Assembly (NCBI GenBank): GCA_003838145.1
Contig: QYZZ01000026.1
Location: 1-33,665, forward strand
Source: Tindallia sp. MSAO_Bac2
Lineage (GTDB): Bacteria; Bacillota; Clostridia; Peptostreptococcales; Tindalliaceae
Length of the DNA stretch: 33,665 nucleotides
Direction of reading: 5' to 3'
In this document: one piece after another, positions 1 through 7,821 of the stretch
Numbering within the stretch: position 1 is the first letter of the stretch
Layout of the letters: the number at the start of each line of letters is the position of its first letter
Position numbers and translations under genes: made by a program
Notes under the pieces: generated by a model
Told to the model about the DNA's origin: nothing
What the model saw: the letters and a program-made list of their open reading frames with translations, nothing else
Database searches by the model: none

Positions 1-63
1 CTTGGCTTTGCTGTTGTTTTTCATACTCTCAGTTTATCGTTCCTCTTGAAGTTTTCCAATAAC

Positions 64-115
64 TTATTCACAGCTTATCCACATTTCTTTTGCGCATGCT
101 ATTTCCTTATCCACA
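64..115 (+). promoter_or_regulatory. Cluster of three consensus DnaA boxes
   Basis: Three exact matches to the DnaA box TTATNCACA lie in the same orientation within 52 bases: TTATTCACA at 64-72, TTATCCACA at 75-83 and TTATCCACA at 107-115. The first two are separated by only 2 bases. The stretch is non-coding and sits directly behind the terminator of the FMN lipoprotein gene. It could bind DnaA as a titration or regulatory cluster. Part of it recurs at 16457-16550, so it may also be a copy of a dispersed repeat that happens to contain boxes. No origin-type neighbours (dnaA, dnaN, rpmH, parAB) are seen. Confidence 0.6.
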
Positions 116-139
116 AAAAAAGCCCGGCATTCGCCGGGC
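115..139 (-). terminator. Rho-independent terminator of the FMN lipoprotein gene
   Basis: On the minus strand a perfect 7-bp stem (GCCCGGC/GCCGGGC at 133-139 and 122-128) with a 4-base loop is followed by seven Ts (115-121). It lies 16 bases beyond the stop codon of the lipoprotein gene. Confidence 0.85.
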
Positions 140-154
140 GGGGGTATTAACTAT

Positions 155-583
155 TTACTGCAAAGCTTCATTTGCAAGTTTAACAAATTTTTCAGAACTG
201 CTGGTAGCACCACTTACAACGTCTACAGCTCCCGGATCCTGTGCATCAATTAGCGCTGCTTCCAGTGCAGCTACGCCATCAGTGAAGGAAATTCCGGATA
301 CACCTTCCATGTTTTCATTGTATTCGGTATCTTCTTTTTTGCTGCCGCCTTCTTCGTAAATTTCATTGTAGTCTACCGCAACGATCTGACCATTTTCACG
401 GGTGATTTCAATAACTGCTTTATGACCTCTTTCGTTAAATTCGGCTTCTTCTGCTGTTAATACTTCTACTTCGCCAGCAGGTTCTTCAGTAGCCGGCTCT
501 TCTGTTGCTCCTGTTTCCCCACAACCTGTAACAACCAAAGCCAACATTAAAACGACTGTTAAAAACAATAAATTTTTCTTCAT
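155..583 (-). CDS. FMN-binding (flavinylated) lipoprotein
   Basis: A 142-residue exported lipoprotein. Residues 1-20 form a signal peptide (Lys-Lys, hydrophobic core) ending in the lipobox VVTGC with Cys21 as the lipid site. An acidic Glu/Pro/Thr linker follows. The remainder is one FMN-binding domain (PF04205 type) with the flavinylation motif DVVSGATS, in which Thr127 would carry FMN attached by an ApbE-type transferase. Such proteins pass electrons at the outer membrane face, as in Rnf/Nqr subunits and PplA-type extracellular electron transfer. Start: an upstream in-frame ATG at 598 overlaps the Shine-Dalgarno sequence, whereas ATG 583 has GGGAGG 7 bases ahead, so 583 is preferred. The gene stands alone with its own promoter and terminator. 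No apbE or rnf gene is in the window, so the electron partner is unknown. Confidence 0.85.
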   Translation of the reverse strand: MKKNLLFLTVVLMLALVVTGCGETGATEEPATEEPAGEVEVLTAEEAEFNERGHKAVIEITRENGQIVAVDYNEIYEEGGSKKEDTEYNENMEGVSGISFTDGVAALEAALIDAQDPGAVDVVSGATSSSEKFVKLANEALQ

Positions 584-673
584 GATTATTCCTCCCATTT
601 AATTTCAACTTTGTTAAATCCTTCGCAAAGCCGAGCATATTTTTACATTCACTTATTATCTGTGACAATATTA

Positions 674-701
674 ATTATACGTTTTTCTATATGAATGTAA
701 A
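674..701 (-). promoter_or_regulatory. Sigma-A-type promoter for the FMN lipoprotein gene
   Basis: On the minus strand TTTACA (701-696) and a perfect TATAAT (679-674) are separated by 16 bases. The predicted start of transcription is about 85 bases upstream of the ATG at 583. Confidence 0.7.
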
Positions 702-797
702 CACAGGGAGGACGTAATACTTTTTTTAAGGATCTTTGTCCCTTGTCGTATTATCCAAAGCATTGAAATATGAGTCATATGCTCTTTATGAAATTGT

Positions 798-1514
798 CTA
801 TTGGGTGAGGACTGTAATCTCAATGCGTCGATTATTAGCTCTTCCATCGTATGTCTCATTGCTGTCAATAGGGTTCTGTTCTCCAAACCCGGCTACCGAA
901 AGTCTTTCTTCTGGCAGCTTCAGTTCATAAATCAGGTATCTGGCTACCGTGGTAGCCCGAGCTGTTGACAATTCCCAATTCGATGGGTATCGGGCTGTTT
1001 GAATAGGCACATTATCCGTATAGCCTTCTATAATAACCGGATTGTTTATGTCCACCAGCTTTCGACCAATTTCTTCCAGTAGTTCCAGACCCTGATCTGA
1101 CACATCTGCACTTCCGCTGGGAAAGAGAACACTGTCTTTAAATCGGATCATCAGGCCTCTTTCGTTTTGAAGTATTTCCACCTGATCCATTAAATCCCTT
1201 TCTTCTAAAAATGCTAAAAAACCTTCCCGTGAAGGCTGCTGTCCATTCAGGTTTTCAATTCCGAATATTTTTCTGGCCAGCTCATTCCGCTCTTCTTTCA
1301 GCTGAAGGTTTTCCTCCTGCAGATTCTCAACCTGAGCAGACAACAGGACTTTCATTTGTTGAAGGCTGTGACTTTCATTGTCTGCAATAATAAAAAAAAC
1401 AATGAAAAAACACAGCATAATGGTGATCATATCGCTGTAGGTTATAATCCAGCTATTGGACAGCTCCAGTTCCTGCTTTTTTTTATTCTGCCGGTTATCA
1501 AACTTCAGATCCAT
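798..1514 (-). CDS. motB: Flagellar stator protein MotB
   Basis: A 238-residue peptidoglycan-anchored stator subunit. The N-terminal transmembrane helix (about residues 22-45) carries the motif TYSDMITIML, whose Asp is the conserved ion-binding carboxylate of MotB/PomB. A coiled-coil-like linker (about 48-82) follows. The C-terminal OmpA-like domain has FPSGSADVS, EGYTDNVPI and NRRIEITVL. Downstream of the Asp the helix reads FFIVFF. In Bacillus the Val at that place goes with proton-type MotB and Leu with sodium-type MotS, so proton use is a weak inference. The start at 1514 removes a 20-residue extension that would lie inside motA; AAGGAA is about 10 bases upstream. The start overlaps the end of motA by 17 bases, which implies translational coupling. 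No other flagellar gene is present. Confidence 0.9.
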   Translation of the reverse strand: MDLKFDNRQNKKKQELELSNSWIITYSDMITIMLCFFIVFFIIADNESHSLQQMKVLLSAQVENLQEENLQLKEERNELARKIFGIENLNGQQPSREGFLAFLEERDLMDQVEILQNERGLMIRFKDSVLFPSGSADVSDQGLELLEEIGRKLVDINNPVIIEGYTDNVPIQTARYPSNWELSTARATTVARYLIYELKLPEERLSVAGFGEQNPIDSNETYDGRANNRRIEITVLTQ

Positions 1515-2316
1515 ATTGAAGCATGTTCCTTTCTTTATTCTGCCTTCCGGGATAATCCAGACGATCTTCCTCATCCAGCATTACATTCATTTTATCAAAA
1601 ACATTTCGGGTAGAATCATTGCATGCAATCAGAAGTATTCCTTCCATGATGATTTGATAACGCAAAATAATTTTTTCATTATACTCTTTAATACGCACCA
1701 TCAGAGGCACGGCCACAAAACTGGCAATCAGACTGCCATACAAAGTGCTGACAAGAGCCGTAGCCATGTGATTCATAATAGCCTGGGTCTGATCAAGGTG
1801 AGAAAGAAGGCCTATCATACCAATAAGGGTTCCAATCAGACCAAAGGATGGTGCAACGTAAGAAACCACTTTTAACAGGTTATAGGATCTGAAAAGGTTC
1901 GTTTGCCTTGATTCAATATCCTTTTCCATCACATCCCTGATTGATTCTTCTTTTTTGTAGTCATTCAGCAACACCAGTGCATCCCGCAGGAAAGAGTCTT
2001 CTTCATCCGCAATATCTTTATTCAATGAGAGCAACCCGTCTTTTTTTACTTTGATGGCAACCTGGTGAACTTTTCGAATATCATTTTCATAATTAACCGG
2101 TTCCCTGAAACTTTTCCTGATCAGCATAGCCGTGTCAATAAATGTTTGAAAAGAAAAACCCACAATTACCGAAAGCAATATGCCGGCAATGATGATTTCC
2201 ATGGCATGCCAGTTAAAAAGAGCTGTTACGGATATACTGTCAACAATTGAGTGAACAATCATTGCCAGTAGAAGAATAACGATTGGAATTTTACCGTTTC
2301 TAAGATAATGCTTCAT
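1498..2316 (-). CDS. motA: Flagellar stator protein MotA
   Basis: A 272-residue integral membrane protein of the MotA/PomA family. Predicted helices lie near residues 8-28, 38-60, 148-172 and 182-206. The third contains the family signature PSFGLIGTLIGMIGLL. The large cytoplasmic loop between helices 2 and 3 (about 62-146) is charged and would contact the rotor protein FliG. Together with MotB it forms the ion-driven torque generator. ATG 2316 is supported by AAAGGAATG about 9 bases upstream. It is the first gene of a two-gene unit with motB. The upstream gap holds no convincing sigma-D flagellar promoter, so its regulation is not visible. Confidence 0.93.
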   Translation of the reverse strand: MKHYLRNGKIPIVILLLAMIVHSIVDSISVTALFNWHAMEIIIAGILLSVIVGFSFQTFIDTAMLIRKSFREPVNYENDIRKVHQVAIKVKKDGLLSLNKDIADEEDSFLRDALVLLNDYKKEESIRDVMEKDIESRQTNLFRSYNLLKVVSYVAPSFGLIGTLIGMIGLLSHLDQTQAIMNHMATALVSTLYGSLIASFVAVPLMVRIKEYNEKIILRYQIIMEGILLIACNDSTRNVFDKMNVMLDEEDRLDYPGRQNKERNMLQYGSEV

Positions 2317-2523
2317 TTTTATTCATTCCTTTATTATTTCCAGTATTTTATTCATTTTATTGCTTTATACATCTAACCATTCTGCTTAAATCCACCGCAA
2401 TTTCCTCAAAGCCGATTTTAACAGAAACGCACCTATTATTCCAGTAAATCCTGCGTCTATCTGCAATTCGTGCCCAGGTGCCTATACATCATTCTTTTCT
2501 CTGTCATTGGATAATAATTATGG

Positions 2524-2552
2524 TTGCGTAGAAAAGGCAGCATCGTTATAAT
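2524..2552 (+). promoter_or_regulatory. Promoter of speD
   Basis: TTGCGT (2524-2529), a 17-base spacer and a perfect TATAAT (2547-2552). Transcription would start near 2559. That places the ATG at 2558 at the transcript end and supports the TTG start at 2600. The rest of the 283-base gap between motA and speD shows no other clear element. Confidence 0.75.
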
Positions 2553-2599
2553 AATGTGTGAAAACAATGAAGTTTTGTCCAGAGAAAGGAGGCTGTTTA

Positions 2600-3403
2600 T
2601 TGAAAATAAAAGAAATAAAAAAACTGAAGCTTTATGATTTCAATAATTTAACCAAATCCTTAAGCTTTAACATATATGATATCGCTTATGCAGATAGCTT
2701 TGAGCATCGCAAAGAGTATATCCGCTATATTGATTCCCAGTACAACGCTGAACGTTTAACAGAAATATTAACCAATGTTACTCACATGATCGGTGCCAAT
2801 GTTCTGAATATTGCCCAACAGGATTACGAGCCTCAAGGTGCCAGTGTCACAATGCTCATCGCCGAAGGGCCTGTGGATCATCTCGGCAAGGAGGCTGACC
2901 AGCCACAAAAAGAATCTGTCGTTGCCCATTTGGATAAAAGCCATGTGACGGTTCATACCTACCCGGAAAGCCATCCGGATGAGGGCGTAAGCACATTTCG
3001 TGCGGATATAGACGTATCCACCTGTGGAGAGATCTCACCTTTGAAGGCACTGAATTATCTTATAAAGAGCTTTGATTCAGACATTATTACCATCGATTAC
3101 AGGGTTCGCGGATTTACCCGAGATGTGGATGGAAAGAAACACTTTATTGACCACAAGATCAATTCCATACAAAACTATATTCCGGCTAAAACCAGAAGTC
3201 AGTACCAGATGATTGATGTAAACATGTATCAGGAGAGTATTTTTCATACTAAAATGATTCTGAGGGAGTTCGATTTGGATAACTATCTCTTCGATACACC
3301 TAAAGATGCTTTTACGCCCACTGAACGAAAAAAAATTAAAAAGAAGATCCAGAAAGAAATGACTGAGATTTTCTATGGGCGCAATATCATATCCGTAAAA
3401 TGA
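2600..3403 (+). CDS. speD: S-adenosylmethionine decarboxylase proenzyme
   Basis: A 267-residue pyruvoyl enzyme that decarboxylates S-adenosylmethionine to supply the aminopropyl donor for spermidine. It belongs to the long bacterial class typified by Escherichia coli SpeD (264 residues), not the short Bacillus/Thermotoga class. [47 protein letters not shown] and [10 protein letters not shown] all match that class. Self-cleavage is expected between Lys113 and Ser114 in DKSH, making Ser114 the pyruvoyl group. Cys142 (STCG) is the probable active-site Cys. The start is TTG at 2600, with AAAGGAGG 7 bases upstream; ATG 2558 lies ahead of that site and at the predicted transcript start. The gene has its own promoter and terminator. 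No speE lies beside it. Confidence 0.95.
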   Translation: MKIKEIKKLKLYDFNNLTKSLSFNIYDIAYADSFEHRKEYIRYIDSQYNAERLTEILTNVTHMIGANVLNIAQQDYEPQGASVTMLIAEGPVDHLGKEADQPQKESVVAHLDKSHVTVHTYPESHPDEGVSTFRADIDVSTCGEISPLKALNYLIKSFDSDIITIDYRVRGFTRDVDGKKHFIDHKINSIQNYIPAKTRSQYQMIDVNMYQESIFHTKMILREFDLDNYLFDTPKDAFTPTERKKIKKKIQKEMTEIFYGRNIISVK

Positions 3404-3433
3404 AACTCCGCCTTCGGGCGGAGTTTCGTTTTA
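3402..3433 (+). terminator. Terminator of speD
   Basis: An 11-bp perfect stem (GAAACTCCGCC at 3402-3412, GGCGGAGTTTC at 3417-3427) with a TTCG tetraloop is followed by GTTTTATT. It overlaps the speD stop codon. On the opposite strand the stem is followed by ATTTTA, so it may also help stop the convergent nitrilase unit. Confidence 0.88.
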
Positions 3434-3437
3434 TTCT

Positions 3438-4439
3438 TTATTTATCTCTTTTGCGATCCGGAACCAGCCCGTCAACCACCACCGGCTCCGGATAGGTTTC
3501 TTTTATTTCCTTATAAACATTGTTGAACTCCAACCGGTAATTAAACTCAACCGAATGCTTTTCTTCATAGTTTGCAATGTCCAGATTATGAATTACCAGC
3601 AGTTCTTCTCTCATATTAGAAGCCTGGATCAGAGGCAGTCCGGATGGTGCCCAAACACCACTTCCGCCCCAGAACAGGCTGCCGTTAACCTCATGACTTC
3701 CCACACAGTTGACGCCCAGACTCCAAACCTGGTTATAGGCGGCTTTGGAGGAGTTCATCAAATTCCACAAATAGCCATAATAGTTGTCCGTTCGAACATT
3801 CATCATGGAATATTCACGAATAGCCTGGGAACGCCAGGCAGCTACAGTAATAATTGCGTCCACTTCATCTACCATCACATACTTTCTCGGCAGCTCCATA
3901 AAACAAAGATCATAGCAAGTCAGAAATCCGAATTTTCCCCAGTGAGTATCCAGAATCAGCCTGCGATCCGTTCCTCTCCTGAAGTAAGGAACTTCAATGG
4001 GAGTCAGAAAAATTTTGTCGTATATTCTTTCCTGCTCATTGCAATCCCCTACCGGATGTAAAAAGTATGTGGAATTATAAAAATCCCCATTAATTGGGCG
4101 GGCGTTGTTGAATATAACATATTCAAGGCCTTTTCCGGTATCATGCAGGCTGTTTTTAATACTGTCCAGCCATGGCTGAATTTCCTGGTTTGAACAATGC
4201 CTCAGATGATCTCTGATTATCTGAGGATTTTCTGTTTCCCACAAATAACCGGAAACCGTTAGCTCTGGCAGGATAAGGATGTTTACGCCTTTCTCGTGTG
4301 CAATTTGAACAATTTCATCAATTTTTCTCATATTCCTTTCACGGTTAGATGATGTTGTGATGTTGGCCATCATTACCGTCGGACATTTCTCATCCTGTGA
4401 GAACCATCTCTCTACCACTTTTTTTCGCAAATCAACCAT
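3438..4439 (-). CDS. Nitrilase-family carbon-nitrogen hydrolase
   Basis: A 333-residue member of the carbon-nitrogen hydrolase (nitrilase/amidase) superfamily, which hydrolyses amide or nitrile C-N bonds through a Glu-Lys-Cys triad. The triad is visible: Glu59 in LILPELTVSGY, Lys142 in YDKIFLTP and Cys175 in GFLTCYDLC. Length is typical and no signal peptide is seen, so it is probably cytoplasmic. ATG 4439 has GGGGAG 6 bases upstream. It lies 29 bases downstream of the RibD_C-like reductase gene and is probably cotranscribed with it. The substrate cannot be told from sequence; an aliphatic amidase or beta-ureidopropionase-like enzyme is possible. Confidence 0.85.
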   Translation of the reverse strand: MVDLRKKVVERWFSQDEKCPTVMMANITTSSNRERNMRKIDEIVQIAHEKGVNILILPELTVSGYLWETENPQIIRDHLRHCSNQEIQPWLDSIKNSLHDTGKGLEYVIFNNARPINGDFYNSTYFLHPVGDCNEQERIYDKIFLTPIEVPYFRRGTDRRLILDTHWGKFGFLTCYDLCFMELPRKYVMVDEVDAIITVAAWRSQAIREYSMMNVRTDNYYGYLWNLMNSSKAAYNQVWSLGVNCVGSHEVNGSLFWGGSGVWAPSGLPLIQASNMREELLVIHNLDIANYEEKHSVEFNYRLEFNNVYKEIKETYPEPVVVDGLVPDRKRDK

Positions 4440-4468
4440 GGCTGACTCCCCTTTCGCTGTATATCAAG

Positions 4469-5443
4469 TTATTTTTTACCATTACCATATCGTAACTTCT
4501 GACGTGTCATCAATACGTTATTCCCTGTCATATGAATGCTCACCAGTTCTGATACCGGTGCCTCCTCAGAAGGAAATGCCTGCTTTTTACCCGGAATAAC
4601 ACTGCCTCCGGTGTATACACCGGTATGGGTGGCAAATATTTCGTCCAGTGCTTTATTTTGCATCAGTTCATAAATCCAGTGAGGAGACTCCACAGTTACC
4701 TGCTTTATATCCAGCCTGTTCAGCAGTTCCATCATCAGGGTCCAATCCGGAAAATCTTTTTCCGGCAATACTGCAACCAGATGTTTTTCTTCGTCTTCCC
4801 TTAAAAACTCCGCCTTCATTATATCTGATTTTTTTTCAATCTTCACCTGTTGATAGCAAAAATTTTTCCCGGCACAAAGGGATATATTTTCCATTTTATC
4901 TGACGGAATCACCATCAGCACCGGTATCTCAGAAGTGTCCAGTACCGGGTGCTGCCAGGGCAGGTTTTCCGGATTTCTTGTAATGAGAATGTTCCAGGGA
5001 ATGGGATTGAACTGGCCTGGCATTTCCAAACGATATTGCTGCAACTCCGGGTCATAAACATGCCCTGTAAACTCCGGTTCAGCGTGCAGGGTAGCTCCAC
5101 CAAGAATAATGGCATCTGCAAAAGTTCTTAAAACATTTACCATCCACAAATCTGCCATCCCCCGTGTTGGGTCTTCTTTGTTTGCCTTTGCCAGGGTTCT
5201 GCTGCTGGGGTCGTCCTGAAATCCCATGCGCCCGTCCATAGACAGGATCATAGAACCGGTAAAATATGGCCTCATTGCTTTATCGGAAATATGAGGAAAT
5301 ATCAGTTCACCATAGTTCTTATCGATTTTATCTGGCGTATGCTTATTTTTGCTGTGCTTTCTGATCTCATTCATGCTCCTGTGGTTTTCAAATATTTTTT
5401 CCATTACTATGTCTTCTTCATAAAACAAGAAGGTTTTCAGCAC
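4469..5443 (-). CDS. RibD C-terminal / dihydrofolate-reductase-fold reductase
   Basis: A protein of about 324 residues in the RibD_C (PF01872) group of NADPH-dependent reductases. Visible hallmarks are SMILSMDGRMGF (substrate loop with Ser-x-Asp-Gly), DAIILGGATL (cofactor Gly turn) and a C-terminal VTVESPHWIYELM...LDEIFATHTGVYTGG, equivalent to the family's gGg.l...l...glvDEl region. There is no deaminase domain, and a charged extension of about 60 residues precedes the fold. It is therefore not a full RibD, and no riboflavin genes are nearby. Start: GTG 5443 has GGAGGGG 6 bases upstream. The ATG pair at 5467/5464 has no ribosome site and coincides with the predicted transcript start. It is first in a unit with the nitrilase. 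Substrate unknown. Confidence 0.75.
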   Translation of the reverse strand: MLKTFLFYEEDIVMEKIFENHRSMNEIRKHSKNKHTPDKIDKNYGELIFPHISDKAMRPYFTGSMILSMDGRMGFQDDPSSRTLAKANKEDPTRGMADLWMVNVLRTFADAIILGGATLHAEPEFTGHVYDPELQQYRLEMPGQFNPIPWNILITRNPENLPWQHPVLDTSEIPVLMVIPSDKMENISLCAGKNFCYQQVKIEKKSDIMKAEFLREDEEKHLVAVLPEKDFPDWTLMMELLNRLDIKQVTVESPHWIYELMQNKALDEIFATHTGVYTGGSVIPGKKQAFPSEEAPVSELVSIHMTGNNVLMTRQKLRYGNGKK

Positions 5444-5474
5444 CAGTATCCCCTCCAAAGCCATCATGTATTTT

Positions 5475-5503
5475 ATTCTAACGGATCAAACGCTGTACTT
5501 CAA
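5475..5503 (-). promoter_or_regulatory. Promoter of the reductase-nitrilase unit
   Basis: On the minus strand TTGAAG (5503-5498), a 17-base spacer and TAGAAT (5480-5475). Initiation would fall near 5467, which argues for translation from GTG 5443. The rest of the gap up to the divergent DUF1538 gene is AT-rich with no promoter I could fix. Confidence 0.6.
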
Positions 5504-5633
5504 TCCTTAGAATTATTAAGTCGAAAATTTTGGGGTATAGATAATTTGATTGATTTTTAACCTTTAAACACCTATTCATTCCAGACTATGTTTTAATTGA
5601 TATTGATCGCATCCGGAAAGGTCGTGATTTTAT

Positions 5634-7112
5634 TTGAATATATTTACTGAAAAATTTAAAGAAGTTCTTTTTTCTGTGCTCCCCATTTCCATCATTGTTT
5701 TACTTTTTCATTTCACTCTGACGCCTCTGGGGCATTCCTTAATGTTCCGCTTTATCATTGGATCAGGGCTCATTATCTTTGGACTGACAATTTTTTTAAT
5801 TGGTGTTGACTTGGGGATTACTCCCCTTGGAGACTTAACCGGTCATACGATTGCAAAATCAAATAACCTGTGGATCGTTATCGCTGCCGGTTTAATACTT
5901 GGTTTTTTTATTTCTATAGCAGAACCGGGTCTGATCGTACTGGCCAACCAGGTTTCCAGTATTACCGCCGGACAGCTTTCCAGTCCGATTCTTCTCATTA
6001 CCGTTTCCATCGGTATAGCCATCATGCTGGCCCTGGGTTTTATTCGTATTGTTTATAATGTTCCGCTGTATATCTTACTCCTGATACTTTATGGAATGGT
6101 GTTTATACTGACTTTGTTTGCCTCCTCAGAATTTATTACTATTGCTTTTGATGCCTCCGGTGCAACAACAGGGGTTTTGGCAGTACCCTTTATTCTCGCT
6201 TTGTCTGTTGGTGTATCTAACCTGAAAAAAGACCGTAAAGCCTCTGAAAAAGATAGTTTTGGGCTGGTGGCCATCGCATCTGTTGGAGCCATCCTCTCTG
6301 TACTGCTTCTGAATCTTTTTTCAGATCCGGGTGAGCTGTCCGGAAACATAGAAACATCCGTTTATGAATCAGATCATTTATTACAACCCTTTTTCTCTTT
6401 AATTCCGGATATGGTAAAAGAAACTGTACTCTCTATCCTGCCACTTTTAATTATTCTGTTGATTCTTCAGAAGTTTACCTTTAAACTCAAAAAGAGGGAC
6501 TTTGTCCGTGTTATTAAAGGGTTCATTTATACCTTCCTTGGTCTTTTAGTGTTTTTAATCGGAGTGAATGGCGTTTTCATGGATGTAGGCAGTGTGGTGG
6601 GTTCGCAAATGGCTGAAAGAAACAGCCTTTTGCTCATTGTTTTTATTGGTTTTTTCCTGGGAGTAACTACCATACTGGCTGAGCCGGCAGTTTATGTATT
6701 AACCCAGCAAATCGAGGATGTAACCGGTGGTTATGTCAAAAGAGAAGCTGTACTGGTCTCTTTGTCTTTAGGCGTTGGACTGGCCATTTCCCTTTCAATG
6801 TTTCGTATCATGATTCCAGCTATACAGCTGTGGCATTATCTTCTCCCTGGATATATTATTGCTCTGACCTTAACCTTCATCGTTCCCAAACTCTTTGTCG
6901 GAATTGCATTCGATGCAGGTGGTGTGGCAACAGGCCCTATGACAGCCACTTTTATTCTTGCTTTTACCAACGGCGTTGCAGATGCTTCTGTAGATGCCAG
7001 CATATTGATTGATGGTTTTGGCATGATCGCCACTGTTGCGCTGACTCCAATAATTACAATGCAGTTGCTGGGACTGGCCTTTAAAATCAAAACTGGCAAG
7101 GAGGGAGTATAA
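5634..7112 (+). CDS. DUF1538 tandem-repeat membrane protein
   Basis: A 492-residue, very hydrophobic integral membrane protein made of two homologous halves (about 10-240 and 260-485). Each half repeats two signatures: an AEP box (FFISIAEPGLIVLANQV and GVTTILAEPAVYVLTQQ) and an FDA(S/G)G box (IAFDASGATTGVLAVPFILAL and IAFDAGGVATGPMTATFILAF). These are the marks of the DUF1538 family. Internal duplication with polar residues inside helices suggests a transporter or channel, but the substrate is not established to my knowledge. The start is TTG 5634 with AAAGG about 11 bases upstream; no in-frame ATG is close. Its stop overlaps the start of the PII-like gene by 1 base, so the two are translationally coupled and probably partners. 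Confidence 0.85.
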   Translation: MNIFTEKFKEVLFSVLPISIIVLLFHFTLTPLGHSLMFRFIIGSGLIIFGLTIFLIGVDLGITPLGDLTGHTIAKSNNLWIVIAAGLILGFFISIAEPGLIVLANQVSSITAGQLSSPILLITVSIGIAIMLALGFIRIVYNVPLYILLLILYGMVFILTLFASSEFITIAFDASGATTGVLAVPFILALSVGVSNLKKDRKASEKDSFGLVAIASVGAILSVLLLNLFSDPGELSGNIETSVYESDHLLQPFFSLIPDMVKETVLSILPLLIILLILQKFTFKLKKRDFVRVIKGFIYTFLGLLVFLIGVNGVFMDVGSVVGSQMAERNSLLLIVFIGFFLGVTTILAEPAVYVLTQQIEDVTGGYVKREAVLVSLSLGVGLAISLSMFRIMIPAIQLWHYLLPGYIIALTLTFIVPKLFVGIAFDAGGVATGPMTATFILAFTNGVADASVDASILIDGFGMIATVALTPIITMQLLGLAFKIKTGKEGV

Positions 7113-7777
7113 TGACAAATGATAGCGCCTGCAAGGAGTATGAACTTATATATGTGATTGTTAATGCTGGACTGGGCAGCAAGGTTTTAAAGTTTGCCAA
7201 GGGTTGTGGTATTACCGGCGGCACCGTAATGATCGCAAAAGGAACCATTAAAAACCCTCTTCTGGAGCTCTTGGAGCTTAATAAAATCCGGAAAGAGATC
7301 GTTCTGATGGCCGCAGATCAAAGTACCGCCTTTGCCACTATGGAGTCCCTGAATAAAAAATTTTGTTTTTACAAAAAAAACCATGGCATTACTTTCAGTA
7401 TACCTCTTTCAGGCATTCTGGGATCAGAAATGCTCCCCTGCAAGAACAATGGTAAAAAAGGAGAGGAGACCAACCCAATGTACCAGTCTATTATGGTTAT
7501 CGTTGATAGAGGAAACGCAGAGTCTGTTATTGAAGCAGCTGTTGAAGCAGGATCCAAAGGAGGCACCGTTATCGGGGCAAGAGGATCCGGAATTCATGAG
7601 ACCAGCAAACTTTTCGCGATGGATATTGAGCCGGAAAAAGAAATTGTGTTAATTATTTCGGAAAAAGAATCAACAGAAAAGATTACCTCATCAATAAGAA
7701 AACATATGGAAATCGACAAGCCGGGCAAGGGTATTATTTTTGTTCAGGACGTAAGCCAAACTTATGGTTTGTATTAG
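7112..7777 (+). CDS. Tandem PII-like signalling protein
   Basis: A 221-residue cytoplasmic protein with two PII (GlnB)-type domains, about 8-105 and 122-221. The second has the clearer pattern: YQSIMVIVDRGNAESVIEAA, GGTVIGARGSG, EKEIVLIIS and a C-terminal GKGIIFVQDV. The first repeats ELIYVIVNAGLGSKVL, GGTVMIAKGT and RKEIVLMAA. Neither shows the uridylylated Tyr T-loop of classical GlnB. PII-like proteins bind nucleotides or small anions and gate partner membrane proteins, as GlnK does with AmtB and SbtB with SbtA. The 1-base overlap with the DUF1538 gene (TAATG, GGAGGG upstream) suggests it regulates that protein. The ligand is unknown. Confidence 0.82.
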   Translation: MTNDSACKEYELIYVIVNAGLGSKVLKFAKGCGITGGTVMIAKGTIKNPLLELLELNKIRKEIVLMAADQSTAFATMESLNKKFCFYKKNHGITFSIPLSGILGSEMLPCKNNGKKGEETNPMYQSIMVIVDRGNAESVIEAAVEAGSKGGTVIGARGSGIHETSKLFAMDIEPEKEIVLIISEKESTEKITSSIRKHMEIDKPGKGIIFVQDVSQTYGLY

Positions 7778-7821
7778 TATGTTCATACCTCATCATAATA
7801 TTTAGATAGGAATGATTGACT

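Noticed and set aside
1-24. Possible start of a minus-strand gene (Met-Lys-Asn-Asn-Ser-Lys-Ala-Lys) leaving the window
   Set aside because: Only eight codons are visible and the nearest ribosome-site-like AGAGGAA is about 15 bases upstream; not enough to call a gene.
486-668. Small open frame overlapping the FMN lipoprotein gene
   Set aside because: It is out of frame with a well-supported gene, covers that gene's ribosome site and leader, and has no recognisable protein.
711-760. Hairpin-like sequence between motB and the lipoprotein gene as a motAB terminator
   Set aside because: The T run is on the wrong strand for motAB and the stem is imperfect.
2387-2416. TAAA ... GCCGAT resembling a sigma-D flagellar promoter near motA
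   Set aside because: It is on the plus strand, pointing toward speD rather than motA, and the spacing (20 bases) is wrong for sigma-D.
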